In this document: in pieces, positions 35,046 through 44,085 of the stretch
Layout: each line of letters opens with the position of its first letter
How positions within the stretch are numbered: position 1 is the first letter of the stretch
Assembly (NCBI RefSeq): GCF_008364795.1
Contig: NZ_VTTM01000012.1
Coordinates: 118,794-182,793, forward strand
Length of the DNA: 64,000 nucleotides
Source of the DNA: Azospirillum oryzae
GTDB taxonomy: Bacteria; Pseudomonadota; Alphaproteobacteria; Azospirillales; Azospirillaceae
Direction: 5' to 3'
Made by a program: the position numbers and the translations under genes
Notes under the pieces: model-generated
Database searches by the model: none
What the model saw: only the letters and a program-made list of their open reading frames with translations
Told to the model about the DNA's origin: nothing

Positions 35046-37319
35046 TTGGCCACCCAGGAACTTCAGGAACAACCCCGACGCAATACCCCTGAGTCTCGGC
35101 GGGGCTCCGGTTCCGCCTCCCCCGGAATCTCTTACGATCTGTCGGCCAGCGCCGCCAGTGCGGTGCGCCGGACAACCGGCCTGCTGCGCCGGCACAAGCT
35201 GCTGATCGGCACGGTGATCGTGCTCGGCACCGGGCTGGCGGCCCTGATCGCCTTCCGGATGACGCCGCTCTACACCGCCGAAACCCTGATCATGGTCGAG
35301 CACCGCAAGAACACCGTCCTGAATTTCGAGGGCGTGGTGTCCGACATGACCCCCGACATCAGCGCGCTGCAGAGCGAGGTCGCGATCCTGAAGTCGCCGG
35401 CCTTCGCCGAAAAGGTGGTGGCGAAGCTGAAGCTGATGAACGATCCGGAATTCAATTCGGCGCTGCGTCCGCCGCCTCCCGGATGGCTTGCCGCGCTGAA
35501 TCCGCGCAACTGGATCCCCGACAGCTGGAAGAACGGCGGCACCGTGCCGTTGTCGCCGGATGAGATCGAGCGCAACCAGATGACCTCCGTGGTCAATGCG
35601 GTGCTCGACAACACCTCGGTCCGGCCGCAGGGACGTTCCTACGTCATCGCCGTCGGCTTCGACAGCGAGGATCCGCGCAAGGCGTCGCTGATCGCCAACA
35701 CCATGGCCGACCTCTATCTGGTCGACCAGCTCGACGAGAAGTTCAAGGCGTCCAAGCGCGCCACCCAGTGGTTGGAGGAACGGCTGACCGACCTGCGCAA
35801 GGAGGCGCAGACCACCGGCGACGCGGTGGAGAAGTACCGCACCGAGCATGGCCTGACCACCTCGTCCAACAACGAGAGCACGGTTGTCGGCCAGCAGCTG
35901 AGCCAGCTCAACACCGACTATATCCTGGCCCGCACCAAGCGGCAGGAGGCGGAAGCCAAGCTGCGCGACGTCACCGCGATGGCGAATTCGGCGCGCGGTG
36001 CCTCGGCGGTCGGCGACGTGCTGGGCTCCCCGCTGATCCAGGCGTTGCGCGAGCGTGAGGTCGACCTGCAGAGGCAGATCGCCGACGCCACCAACCGCTA
36101 CGGTGCCAAGCACCCGATGCTGCAGGCGCTGCAGAGCCAGCTGCGCGATCTGCAGGGCCAGATCAAGGCCGACGTCGGCAAGATCGTCGCCAACCTGAGC
36201 AACGAGGTCGAACTGGCGAAGGGCCGCGAGCAGGCGCTGAAGGCCAGCCTGGACCAGGCGGAGACGAAGCAGAACCAGCAGCAGCAGGCGACCGTCGGGC
36301 TGCGCACGCTGGAACGCGACGCCAGCACCGCCCAGGCGATGTACGAATCCCTGTTGACCCGCTCGCAGCAGATCGCGGCGCAGACCGACATGCGCCAGCC
36401 CGACGCCCGCGTGGTGTCGGAGGCGTCGATCCCGCTCGACCCGTCGCAGCCCAACCGCAAGCTGATCCTGCTGCTGGCGCTGGTGGCGTCGGGCACGCTG
36501 GGCGTGCTGCTGGCCATGCTGCGCGAACGGGCCGACGGCGGTTTCCGCAGCCCGCACCAGTTCGAGCTGGCGACCGGCGTGCGCAGCCTGGGCATCGTGC
36601 CGCGCATCCCGCGCTTCGGCGGCTCGCCGGCCGCCTATGTGGTCGACAAGCCGATCTCCGCCTTTGCGGAATCGATGCAGAACCTGCGCACCTCGCTTCT
36701 GCTCGCCAATCCGGACGGACGGCACCGGGTGATCCTGTTCAGCTCCTCGGTTCCGGGCGAGGGCAAAAGTTCCGTCGCCGCGGCCTTCGCCCGCACCTGC
36801 GCCAACGCCGGTCAGCGGACGATCCTGGTCGATTGCGACCTGCGGCGGAAGAGCCTGCACGAGATGCTGGGCCTGTCCAACAACCGCGGCCTGTCGGAGG
36901 TGCTGGCCGGCACCGCGGCGCTGGAGGACGTGATCCAGGTCGATCCGCGCACCGGTCTGCACGTCATCGTCGCCGGCCATGGCTCGTCGCTGCCGCAGGA
37001 TGCCCTGGGGTCGTCGGCCATGCACCAGCTGCTGTCGCGCCTGTCGGTCAACTACGACCGCATCGTGCTGGATTCGCCGCCGGTGCTGGCGGTGTCGGAA
37101 GGCAAGCTGCTGGCGGCGCTCGCCGACCAGACCGTCTTCATCGTCCGCTGGGGCATGACCAAGCGGGGAACCGCGATGGCCGGCCTGAAGGAGGTGATCG
37201 AAGCCGGTGGCGAGGTGGTGGGCGTCCTGTTCAGTCAGGTCGATACCCGCCGCCATGCCCAATACGAGTTCCCGGACAGCGGCCGCTATCACGGCTACCG
37301 CCGCTATTACGCGAACTGA
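35046..37319 (+). CDS. Wzc/ExoP-type polysaccharide co-polymerase with tyrosine autokinase
   Basis: 757 aa. N-terminal Wzz domain with first membrane helix at about 55-75 (LLIGTVIVLGTGLAALIAF), a large periplasmic coiled-coil part, second helix near 475-495 (LILLLALVASGTLGVLLA), and a cytoplasmic BY-kinase. Kinase motifs are Walker A SSVPGEGKSS (about 568), Walker A' TILVDCDLRRKSLH (about 593) and Walker B IVLDSPPVL (about 674). The last 21 residues hold five tyrosines, the autophosphorylation cluster. It controls chain length and export of the surface polysaccharide. TTG start with AGGAGG seven bases upstream. Terminator directly after. Confidence 0.93.
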   Translation: MATQELQEQPRRNTPESRRGSGSASPGISYDLSASAASAVRRTTGLLRRHKLLIGTVIVLGTGLAALIAFRMTPLYTAETLIMVEHRKNTVLNFEGVVSDMTPDISALQSEVAILKSPAFAEKVVAKLKLMNDPEFNSALRPPPPGWLAALNPRNWIPDSWKNGGTVPLSPDEIERNQMTSVVNAVLDNTSVRPQGRSYVIAVGFDSEDPRKASLIANTMADLYLVDQLDEKFKASKRATQWLEERLTDLRKEAQTTGDAVEKYRTEHGLTTSSNNESTVVGQQLSQLNTDYILARTKRQEAEAKLRDVTAMANSARGASAVGDVLGSPLIQALREREVDLQRQIADATNRYGAKHPMLQALQSQLRDLQGQIKADVGKIVANLSNEVELAKGREQALKASLDQAETKQNQQQQATVGLRTLERDASTAQAMYESLLTRSQQIAAQTDMRQPDARVVSEASIPLDPSQPNRKLILLLALVASGTLGVLLAMLRERADGGFRSPHQFELATGVRSLGIVPRIPRFGGSPAAYVVDKPISAFAESMQNLRTSLLLANPDGRHRVILFSSSVPGEGKSSVAAAFARTCANAGQRTILVDCDLRRKSLHEMLGLSNNRGLSEVLAGTAALEDVIQVDPRTGLHVIVAGHGSSLPQDALGSSAMHQLLSRLSVNYDRIVLDSPPVLAVSEGKLLAALADQTVFIVRWGMTKRGTAMAGLKEVIEAGGEVVGVLFSQVDTRRHAQYEFPDSGRYHGYRRYYAN

Positions 37320-37325
37320 GGACAG

Positions 37326-37361
37326 CTTCTCCCGCCCCGAAAGGGCGGGAGAAGAGTTTTT
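37326..37361 (+). terminator. Rho-independent terminator after the tyrosine kinase gene
   Basis: Perfect 12-bp stem CTTCTCCCGCCC / GGGCGGGAGAAG with CGAAA loop, followed by a run of five T. The strongest intrinsic terminator in the window. It separates the kinase from the flippase gene, so downstream genes may have their own promoter or rely on read-through. Confidence 0.93.
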
Positions 37362-37404
37362 GCGCCGTGCAACGTGACGTTTTGAACCACTGAAGAGCCC
37401 ATGA

Positions 37405-38850
37405 ATGTCGGCTGGACACCGCATCTTCCGGAACATCCGCGCCCTTGCCGCCGCCAAGACGGCGACGATGGCGAGCGGCCTGGTCACCGCGGCCTGGACC
37501 GCGCGGGTGCTGGGGCCCGACAGTTTCGGCGTGCTGGGCTTCGGCACCTCGCTGATGGCCTATGCGGCGCTGTTCGTGAACATGGGCCTGTCCACCTACG
37601 CCATCCGCGAGATCGCCCGCGACCGCGAGCAGGCGGCCGAGCTGTCGGAGCATGTGCTGACCCTGCGCACCGTCCTTGCCGTGGTGGTGGGCGCCCTCTA
37701 TGCGGCTTTCATTCTCTCCTTGGATAAGCCGATGGAGGTGAAGGCGGTTCTTCTGGTGCAGGCGGTCCAGCTGCTTGGGAACGCCCTGGTGCTCGACTTT
37801 GTTTACCAGGCGACCGAGAAGATGGGGGTGATCGCCACGCGCGAGATCGGCACCTCCATCGGATCGATGCTTCTCGTCTTTCTGCTGGTGCGTGGGCCTG
37901 AGGACGCCATCACCGCGGCCGCCATCACCGGCGGATCCATCACCGTCAACGCGCTGGTGATGATCGGCCGTTTCCGCCGCGATTTCGGCACGCTGCGCCC
38001 CAGGGTCGACCTGAAGGTGTGGCGCGAGATCCTGACGGCGGCGACGCCGATGGCCGTCGGCGTCTTCGCCTGGGCGATCTTCACCCATCTGGACGTGGTG
38101 ATGCTGGGCTTCCTGGCCCCGCACACCGAGGTCGGCTGGTACAGCGCGGCGGTGAAGATCCAGACCTTGGCCAATCTGGTCGGCAACATCGTGATGAACG
38201 CCTTCCTGCCGCAGCTGGCGGCGGCCTATGGCGAACTGGGGCCGATGCGCGACCGGATGCGGGCCTATGCCTCCGTCATGCTGGCGGTCGGCGGGCTGGT
38301 CATCGCCGGCGGCTTCGCCCTGGCGCCGTCCATCCTGGGCACGCTGTTCGGCGATGCCTATGCTCCGGCGACGCTGGCCTTGCGGCTGCTGATGCTGGCA
38401 TCGGCGGTGGTCTACGCGAACATGATCCTGGGCAATCCGCTGCTCGTCTGGCACCGGCAGACCGGCTACATGATCGCCATGCTGTCGGGCGGCGCGCTGA
38501 ACGCCGGTCTGAACATCTGGTGGATCCCGCGCTATGGCATCGAGGGGGCCGCGATGGCGACCTTCACCGCGGAACTGGCCGCCACGGTCGCCATCGCCTG
38601 GATCCATCGGCAGACGGTCGGCGAGCTGTATGGCGGGATCGCCGCGAAGGCGCTGCTTTGCGCCGGCGCCGCCGTCGCCGCGGCACTGGCGCTCGACCAG
38701 TTCGCCGCCCCGCTGTTCGACCGGATGCCGGCGCTGGTGCATTTCGTCGTCGGCAGCGTGGCGATGGTCGCGGTCTATGCGGCCATGGCCGTGCTGACGG
38801 GACTGGTGCAGTTGAAACGGTTGCGCCGTCTGACCAGCGCCACGGCCTGA
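37405..38850 (+). CDS. Oligosaccharide flippase, Wzx/RfbX-like
   Basis: 481 aa, about 12-14 membrane segments, MATE/MOP-exporter superfamily. N-terminal block IRALAAAKTATMASGLVTAAWTARVLGPDSFGVLGFGTSLMAYAAL, typical of Wzx. It flips undecaprenyl-linked repeat units across the inner membrane. ATG 37405 chosen for the flippase frame; ribosome-binding site weak. It follows the terminator by about 44 bases. Confidence 0.9.
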   Translation: MSAGHRIFRNIRALAAAKTATMASGLVTAAWTARVLGPDSFGVLGFGTSLMAYAALFVNMGLSTYAIREIARDREQAAELSEHVLTLRTVLAVVVGALYAAFILSLDKPMEVKAVLLVQAVQLLGNALVLDFVYQATEKMGVIATREIGTSIGSMLLVFLLVRGPEDAITAAAITGGSITVNALVMIGRFRRDFGTLRPRVDLKVWREILTAATPMAVGVFAWAIFTHLDVVMLGFLAPHTEVGWYSAAVKIQTLANLVGNIVMNAFLPQLAAAYGELGPMRDRMRAYASVMLAVGGLVIAGGFALAPSILGTLFGDAYAPATLALRLLMLASAVVYANMILGNPLLVWHRQTGYMIAMLSGGALNAGLNIWWIPRYGIEGAAMATFTAELAATVAIAWIHRQTVGELYGGIAAKALLCAGAAVAAALALDQFAAPLFDRMPALVHFVVGSVAMVAVYAAMAVLTGLVQLKRLRRLTSATA

Positions 38851-39257
38851 GGGGGCGGGTCGTGGCAGGGCGGTCGGATGCAACCCTCAATTATGCAATG
38901 CCGGGTAGATCCATGCCGGCAGCTGTAACGACTTGCGCCTATTGTACCACTTCCGAACGTCTCTGTTGGTCCCTCCAAGCATTCATTTGGCCGCGGCGAG
39001 GGTTAGTACTCTTAATACGTCGGTGAACGGCAATCATAGTCTTTTCATCGGACGGTGATTTCTGAAACACTTCGCGCTGCACAACGCCGGGAACGGGGTA
39101 CTTCATCGTCACGGCGAAGTCACAACAATAAAACAATTTCGAATTTCGAGGTTTCTCCGTCTGCACCCTTGGCAACAGGGTTGGGCAGTCGGGGCGTCTC
39201 CAAACTCTCGGCAACCCGCCGCCGGTGGCGGGGCCTCAGCAAACGGCAGGAGCGACG
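38851..39257. other. Gene-free stretch before the dehydrogenase gene
   Basis: 407 bases without a gene. An AT-richer middle part (about 39000-39150) with TTTCGAATTTCGAGG near 39136-39150 is the probable promoter and leader of the nucleotide-sugar dehydrogenase operon. No clear sigma70 boxes were assigned. Confidence 0.4.
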
Positions 39258-40613
39258 ATGCTTCCCAAGACTTTTTCCGATCGTAACGTCTGTGTCCTCG
39301 GGCTCGGCTATGTCGGCCTGACGCTGGCGGTGGCGATGGCGGACGCCGGCTTCCAGGTGCATGGGGTCGAGGTGCGGCAGGACGTGCTCGACAAGCTCGG
39401 CCAGGGCAACCCGCACTTCCACGAACCGGGCCTGACGGAAAAGCTGCGCCACGTCATCGCGCGCGGCCGCTTCACCTTCAGCCGCAACCAGGACGATTGC
39501 AGCCAGGCGAGCGTCTTCATCATCACGGTCGGCACGCCGCTGAGCAAGGACGGCCGGGTCCGCACCGACATGATCGAGGCGGCGACCCGTCAGGTCGCCA
39601 GCTGCCTGCATGACGGCGATCTGGTCATCCTGCGCTCCACCGTGAAGCTGGGCACCACCCGCAACATCGTGGCGCCGATCCTGCGCGCCACCGGCAAGCA
39701 GTTCGACATCGCCTTCTGCCCGGAACGCACGCTGGAAGGCCAGGCGCTGCTGGAGCTGAACCAGCTGCCGCAGATCGTCGGGGCCGAGAGCATGGATGTC
39801 GCCACCCGCGCGGCGCAGATCTTCGGCTTCCTGACGCCGACCACCGTCAAGGTCTCCACCCTGGAGACGGCGGAGCTGATCAAGCTGGTCGACAACACCT
39901 ACCGCGACGTCACCTTCGCCTTCTCCAACGAGATCGCCAAGCTGTGCAACGCCATGGAGATCTCGGCGGTCGAGGTGGCGCGCGCCGGCAAGCTGGGTTA
40001 TCCGCGCACCAACCTGCCGCTGCCCGGCCCGGTCGGCGGCCCCTGCCTGGAGAAGGACCCCCACATCCTGATCGAGGCGGCGCGCGAGGTCGGGGTGGAG
40101 ATGGCGATCACCGCCGCCGGCCGCCTGGTGAACGAAAGCCAGCCGATCGAGGTCGCCGACTTCCTCGGCAAGCTCGCCAATTCGATGCAGGGCTTCCCGC
40201 AGGTGCCGACCATCAGCCTGATGGGCCTCGCCTTCAAGGGCCGGCCGGCGACCGACGACCTGCGCGGCACCATGGCAAAGCCGGTGCTGGAGGAACTGCG
40301 CCAGCGCTTCCCCACCGCCCGCCTGCGCGGCTTCGACGCGGTGGTGCGGCCGGACGACATCCGCTCCTTCGGGCTGGAGCCGGCGGCCAACATGGCCGAG
40401 GCGGTTTCCGGCGCCAATCTGGCGGTCATTCTGAACAACCACCCGGTCTTCACCTCGATGCCGCTGCCGGACCTGGCCCAGCGGATGGACCGGCCGGGCG
40501 TGATCTACGACTTCTGGAACAACTTCAACAGCCGTGATGTCGACCTGCCGGAAGGCACCGCCTACGTGGCTCTCGGCAGCCATGGCGCCGCCCGTTACGC
40601 GCATGTGGCCTGA
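39258..40613 (+). CDS. Nucleotide-sugar dehydrogenase (UDP-glucose/UDP-ManNAc dehydrogenase family)
   Basis: 451 aa. NAD-binding motif CVLGLGYVGLTLAVAMADAG, middle signature ETAELIKLVDNTYRDVTFAFSNEIA, catalytic cysteine in GPVGGPCLEKDPHIL (about residue 260), and the C-terminal domain with LMGLAFKGRPATDDLRGT. It oxidises a UDP-sugar to a uronic acid; WecC-type (UDP-ManNAc) is somewhat closer than UDP-glucose by the internal motifs, but substrate is not certain. GGCAGGAG upstream of ATG 39258. First gene of the epimerase pair. Confidence 0.88.
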   Translation: MLPKTFSDRNVCVLGLGYVGLTLAVAMADAGFQVHGVEVRQDVLDKLGQGNPHFHEPGLTEKLRHVIARGRFTFSRNQDDCSQASVFIITVGTPLSKDGRVRTDMIEAATRQVASCLHDGDLVILRSTVKLGTTRNIVAPILRATGKQFDIAFCPERTLEGQALLELNQLPQIVGAESMDVATRAAQIFGFLTPTTVKVSTLETAELIKLVDNTYRDVTFAFSNEIAKLCNAMEISAVEVARAGKLGYPRTNLPLPGPVGGPCLEKDPHILIEAAREVGVEMAITAAGRLVNESQPIEVADFLGKLANSMQGFPQVPTISLMGLAFKGRPATDDLRGTMAKPVLEELRQRFPTARLRGFDAVVRPDDIRSFGLEPAANMAEAVSGANLAVILNNHPVFTSMPLPDLAQRMDRPGVIYDFWNNFNSRDVDLPEGTAYVALGSHGAARYAHVA

Positions 40614-40646
40614 CGTTATCCGGGCCAGAAGAGGAATTTGACCGAC

Positions 40647-41642
40647 ATGAAACACTATCTCGTCACCGGCGGCAGCGGCTTCATCGGCGCCGCCCTGGTC
40701 CACCGGCTGGTCCGTGACGGCCACCGCGTCCGCGTTCTGGACGACAACTCGCGCGGGCACACCGGGCGGCTGGCCGGCGTGCTGGACGATGTCGAATTCG
40801 TCCAGGGCGATATCCGCGACCCGGCCGCGGTGCGCGATGCGGTGCGCGGCGTCGACGGCGTGCTGCATCTGGCCGCCGTCAACGGCACCAAGCATTTCTA
40901 CGAGAAGCCGGAGGTGGTTCTGGACGTCGGCGTGCGCGGCATGCTGAACGTGCTGGACGCCTGCCGCGCCGACGGCGTGGGCGACCTCGTCGTCGCCTCC
41001 TCCTCGGAGGCCTACCAGACCCCGCCGCTGGTGCCGACGCCGGAGGAGGTGCCGCTGGTGGTGCCGGATGTGCTGAACGCCCGCTACAGCTACGGCGGCT
41101 CCAAGCTGATCTCGGAGCTGCTGGCCGTGAACTGGGGCCGCAGCGGCTTCGACCGCGTGGCGATCTTCCGCCCGCACAACGTCTATGGCCCCGACATGGG
41201 CTGGGAGCATGTGGTGCCGGAATTCTCCCGTCGCGCGGTGGAGGCGATCGCCGGCCACCCGAGCGGGGCGGTGCCCTTCAAGATCCAGGGCGACGGCCGT
41301 CAGACCCGCGCCTTCGTCCACATCGACGACGCCATCGACGGCATCGTGACGGTGATCGACAAGGGCGAGCATCTCGGCATCTACCACATCGGCAACCCGG
41401 AGGAGGTCACCATCGCCGACCTCGCCCGCCGGACGGTCGCCTGCCTCGGCCGCGAGGCCCAGGTGATGCCGGGTCCCGCCGCCCCGGGCGGCACCGACCG
41501 CCGCAGCCCCGACATCGCCAAGCTGACCGCGCTGGGCTTCACCCCGCGCATCCCGCTCTCCGCCGGCCTGCCCGGCGTGGTCGAGTGGTATGCCGAGCGC
41601 GCGCGGGCGGACCTGGGGCGCATGGGGCAGGCGGCGGAGTAG
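40647..41642 (+). CDS. NAD-dependent nucleotide-sugar epimerase/dehydratase
   Basis: 331 aa extended SDR. GGSGFIGAALV dinucleotide motif, active Ser in VVASSSEAYQT, catalytic Tyr/Lys in YSYGGSK, NxYGP in HNVYGPDMGW. It may act on the product of the upstream dehydrogenase. A specific reaction cannot be assigned. ATG 40647 with GAGGAA about ten bases upstream; TTG 40638 rejected for lack of spacing. The dehydrogenase ends 33 bases before. Confidence 0.88.
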   Translation: MKHYLVTGGSGFIGAALVHRLVRDGHRVRVLDDNSRGHTGRLAGVLDDVEFVQGDIRDPAAVRDAVRGVDGVLHLAAVNGTKHFYEKPEVVLDVGVRGMLNVLDACRADGVGDLVVASSSEAYQTPPLVPTPEEVPLVVPDVLNARYSYGGSKLISELLAVNWGRSGFDRVAIFRPHNVYGPDMGWEHVVPEFSRRAVEAIAGHPSGAVPFKIQGDGRQTRAFVHIDDAIDGIVTVIDKGEHLGIYHIGNPEEVTIADLARRTVACLGREAQVMPGPAAPGGTDRRSPDIAKLTALGFTPRIPLSAGLPGVVEWYAERARADLGRMGQAAE

Positions 41643-41664
41643 GGCGTCGTTTGGGGGAGTTAGA

Positions 41665-41771
41665 CCCCCACCCTAACCCTCCCCCGCTGGGCGGGGGAGG
41701 GGACTGCCGCTGAGCGCCGACAAAGCTCCAATCTCCCTCCCCCGCCCAGCGGGGGAGGGTCGGGGTGGGGG
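41665..41771. repeat. Large GC-rich inverted repeat (dispersed palindrome type)
   Basis: Two 37-base arms (41665-41701 and 41735-41771) pair with two mismatches around a 33-base spacer. Each arm holds the inner palindrome CCCTCCCCCGCTGGGCGGGG. This class of intergenic palindromic element is widespread in alphaproteobacterial genomes. It lies 22 bases after the epimerase stop and 46 before fcl, so it may end or stabilise transcripts. Copy number elsewhere is unknown here. Confidence 0.85.
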
Positions 41772-41817
41772 CAATCGGCGGCAAGTGCTCGCACAAGACC
41801 TTAAGGAGACGGCCCGC

Positions 41818-42783
41818 ATGGACCGCAACAGCCGTATCTTCGTCGCCGGCCACCGGGGACTCGTCGGATCCGCCGTTCTGCGGCGGCTGACCGAGGCTGG
41901 GCACACCGACCTCGTGATCCGCGACCGATCGCAGCTCGACCTGACCGATCAGGCGGCGGTGCGCGCCTTCTTCGACCGCGAGGGGATCGAGCATGTGATC
42001 CTGGCCGCGGCGAAGGTGGGCGGCATCCTCGCCAACGACCGCTTCGGCGGCGACTTCATCCGCGACAACCTGCTGATCCAGAACAACGTCATCGATGCCG
42101 CCTGGCGCGCCGGCGTGAAAAAGCTGCTGTTCCTCGGCTCCTCCTGCCTCTACCCGAAGCATGCCGAGCAGCCGATCAAGGAGGAGGCGCTGCTGTCCGG
42201 CCCGATGGAGCCGAGCAACAAGCCCTACGCCGTCGCCAAGATCGCCGGCATCACCATGTGCCAGGCCTATCGGCGCCAATATGGCTTCAACGCCATCTGC
42301 GCCATGCCGTCCAACCTGTACGGCCCCGGCGATCATTTCGACCCCGAGACCTCGCACGCGCTGCCGGGGATGATCCGCCGCTTCCACGACGCCAAGATTG
42401 CGGGCGATCCGACCGTCACCCTGTGGGGCACCGGCAAGCCGCGGCGCGAGTTCCTCTATGTCGACGACATGGCGGACGCCTGCCTGCATCTGATGGATCA
42501 TTACGACAGCGGGGAGATCATCAATGTCGGCCCCGGCGACGACATCGCCATCGCCGACCTCGCGGCATCGATCCGCGACACCGTCGGCTATACCGGCACG
42601 CTGACCCACGATTTGAGCAAGCCCGACGGCCATCCGCGCAAGCTGATGGACGTGTCGCGCCTGTTCGCCACCGGCTGGCGCCCGAAGGTGTCGCTGGAGG
42701 AGGGGCTGCGCCGCACCTACGACTGGTTCCTGGAAAATGCGGCGCCCGAGCGCCGTCAGGCTTCCAGGCAGGCCGCGGAGTAA
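41818..42783 (+). CDS. fcl: GDP-L-fucose synthase
   Basis: 321 aa SDR epimerase-reductase making GDP-L-fucose from GDP-4-keto-6-deoxymannose. Start IFVAGHRGLVGSAVLRRL, catalytic YAVAKIAG (Tyr/Lys), SSCLYPKHAEQPIKEEALL, and NLYGPGDHFDP. The preceding enzyme, GDP-mannose 4,6-dehydratase, is not in the window, so the substrate must come from elsewhere. AAGGAG before ATG 41818. The polysaccharide may contain fucose or a related 6-deoxy sugar. Confidence 0.93.
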   Translation: MDRNSRIFVAGHRGLVGSAVLRRLTEAGHTDLVIRDRSQLDLTDQAAVRAFFDREGIEHVILAAAKVGGILANDRFGGDFIRDNLLIQNNVIDAAWRAGVKKLLFLGSSCLYPKHAEQPIKEEALLSGPMEPSNKPYAVAKIAGITMCQAYRRQYGFNAICAMPSNLYGPGDHFDPETSHALPGMIRRFHDAKIAGDPTVTLWGTGKPRREFLYVDDMADACLHLMDHYDSGEIINVGPGDDIAIADLAASIRDTVGYTGTLTHDLSKPDGHPRKLMDVSRLFATGWRPKVSLEEGLRRTYDWFLENAAPERRQASRQAAE

Positions 42784-42789
42784 AGCCCG

Positions 42790-44085
42790 ATGCCGGACGA
42801 TTCCATCCATCTGCGGCCGCCGGTCTTGGACCGGCCGGCTTCCAAGGCGTCAGCGGGCGCGCTTTCCCTGGCGGACGTGCCCGTGCCGGAAGAGCTGCTG
42901 CTCGTGGCGCAGAGCTATTGGCCGGAACCGGCCGGCAGTGCGCCGATGATGACCGACCTCGCCACCGCCTTCGCGGCGGCCGGGGCCGAGACCACGGTGC
43001 TGACCGCGCGTCCCAACTATCCCGGCAACAAGGTCTATGACGGTTACGCCGACGGGTCGCAGGACAGCAAGACGGTGGACGGGGTGCTGATCGAACGGCT
43101 GCACACCATCCCGCCGGCCGGCGGCGGCATGAAGGCCCGGTTGATCCACGAGGGCGTGCTGCATGCCGGCTTCGCCGCCGCACGCGTCCGCGGCCGGGTC
43201 GGGCGGCACGCCGCCGTGCTGTCGCTCTGCCCGTCGATCCTGTCGGTGGGTGTCGCCGACCGTTTCAAGGCCCCGGGCGGGCGCCACGTCGCCATCGTCC
43301 ACGACATCCAGTCCGGCCTTGCCGGCGCGCTGGGCATGGGCGGCAAGGCGGCGGTCAAGGCGATCCGCGCCATGGAGCGTCGGGCGCTGAACCGCGCCGA
43401 CGCCATCGTCGTCCTGTCGGAACCGATGCGCGGCGTGCTGGAGGAGCTGGGCGTCATCCGGCCGATCCATGTGATCCCGCCCCACGTCGACGCCGACGCG
43501 GTCTACCCGCTGCCGCGCCCCGACCAGCCGCCGACGGCGCTCTACAGCGGCGCCTTCGCCCGCAAGCAGGGGCTGGAGCAGGTGCTGGACATGGCGGGAC
43601 ATCTGGCGGAGCTGATGCCGCAGGCCCGCATCAAGCTGCGCGGGCAAGGCGGCCTGGAGGAGGAGCTTAAGTCGCGCGCCCGCGCCATGGGGCTCGGCAA
43701 CGTGATCTTCCAGCCGCTGGCGCCCAAGGACCAGCTGAACGAGGCGATGGCGGAGGGCGACGTCCATCTCGTGCCCCAGCGGCCGGAAGGGGCGGCCTTC
43801 GCCATGCCCGGCAAGGCGGTGACCATCCTCGCCGCCGGCCGGCCCTTCGTCAGCACCTGCCTGCCCGGATCGGCGCTCGCCACGCTGGAGGCGCAGGTCG
43901 GCGCCTTCCTGTGCACCCCGCCGGAGGAACCGCGCGCCATGGCCGAGGCGGTGGCGGCCCTGCTGTCGGACCCCGCCCGCGCCACCGCCATGGGCCGGCG
44001 CGGCCGTGCCTGGGTGGAGGCGAATGCCACCCGCGCCGTGGCGCTGGACCGCTACGCCCGCCTTCTGTTGGGAGAGGCAGCATGA
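42790..44085 (+). CDS. Glycosyltransferase, WcaI-like (GT4)
   Basis: 431 aa. N-terminal LLLVAQSYWPEPAGSAPMMTDLATAF and later AIVHDIQSG and LYSGAFARKQGLEQVLDMA resemble colanic-acid WcaI transferases with a GT-B fold. It adds a sugar to the lipid-linked repeat unit at the cytoplasmic face. It starts six bases after fcl and overlaps the next glycosyltransferase by ATGA. The substrate is unknown. The 35-residue leader before the Rossmann part is non-conserved. Confidence 0.87.
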   Translation: MPDDSIHLRPPVLDRPASKASAGALSLADVPVPEELLLVAQSYWPEPAGSAPMMTDLATAFAAAGAETTVLTARPNYPGNKVYDGYADGSQDSKTVDGVLIERLHTIPPAGGGMKARLIHEGVLHAGFAAARVRGRVGRHAAVLSLCPSILSVGVADRFKAPGGRHVAIVHDIQSGLAGALGMGGKAAVKAIRAMERRALNRADAIVVLSEPMRGVLEELGVIRPIHVIPPHVDADAVYPLPRPDQPPTALYSGAFARKQGLEQVLDMAGHLAELMPQARIKLRGQGGLEEELKSRARAMGLGNVIFQPLAPKDQLNEAMAEGDVHLVPQRPEGAAFAMPGKAVTILAAGRPFVSTCLPGSALATLEAQVGAFLCTPPEEPRAMAEAVAALLSDPARATAMGRRGRAWVEANATRAVALDRYARLLLGEAA

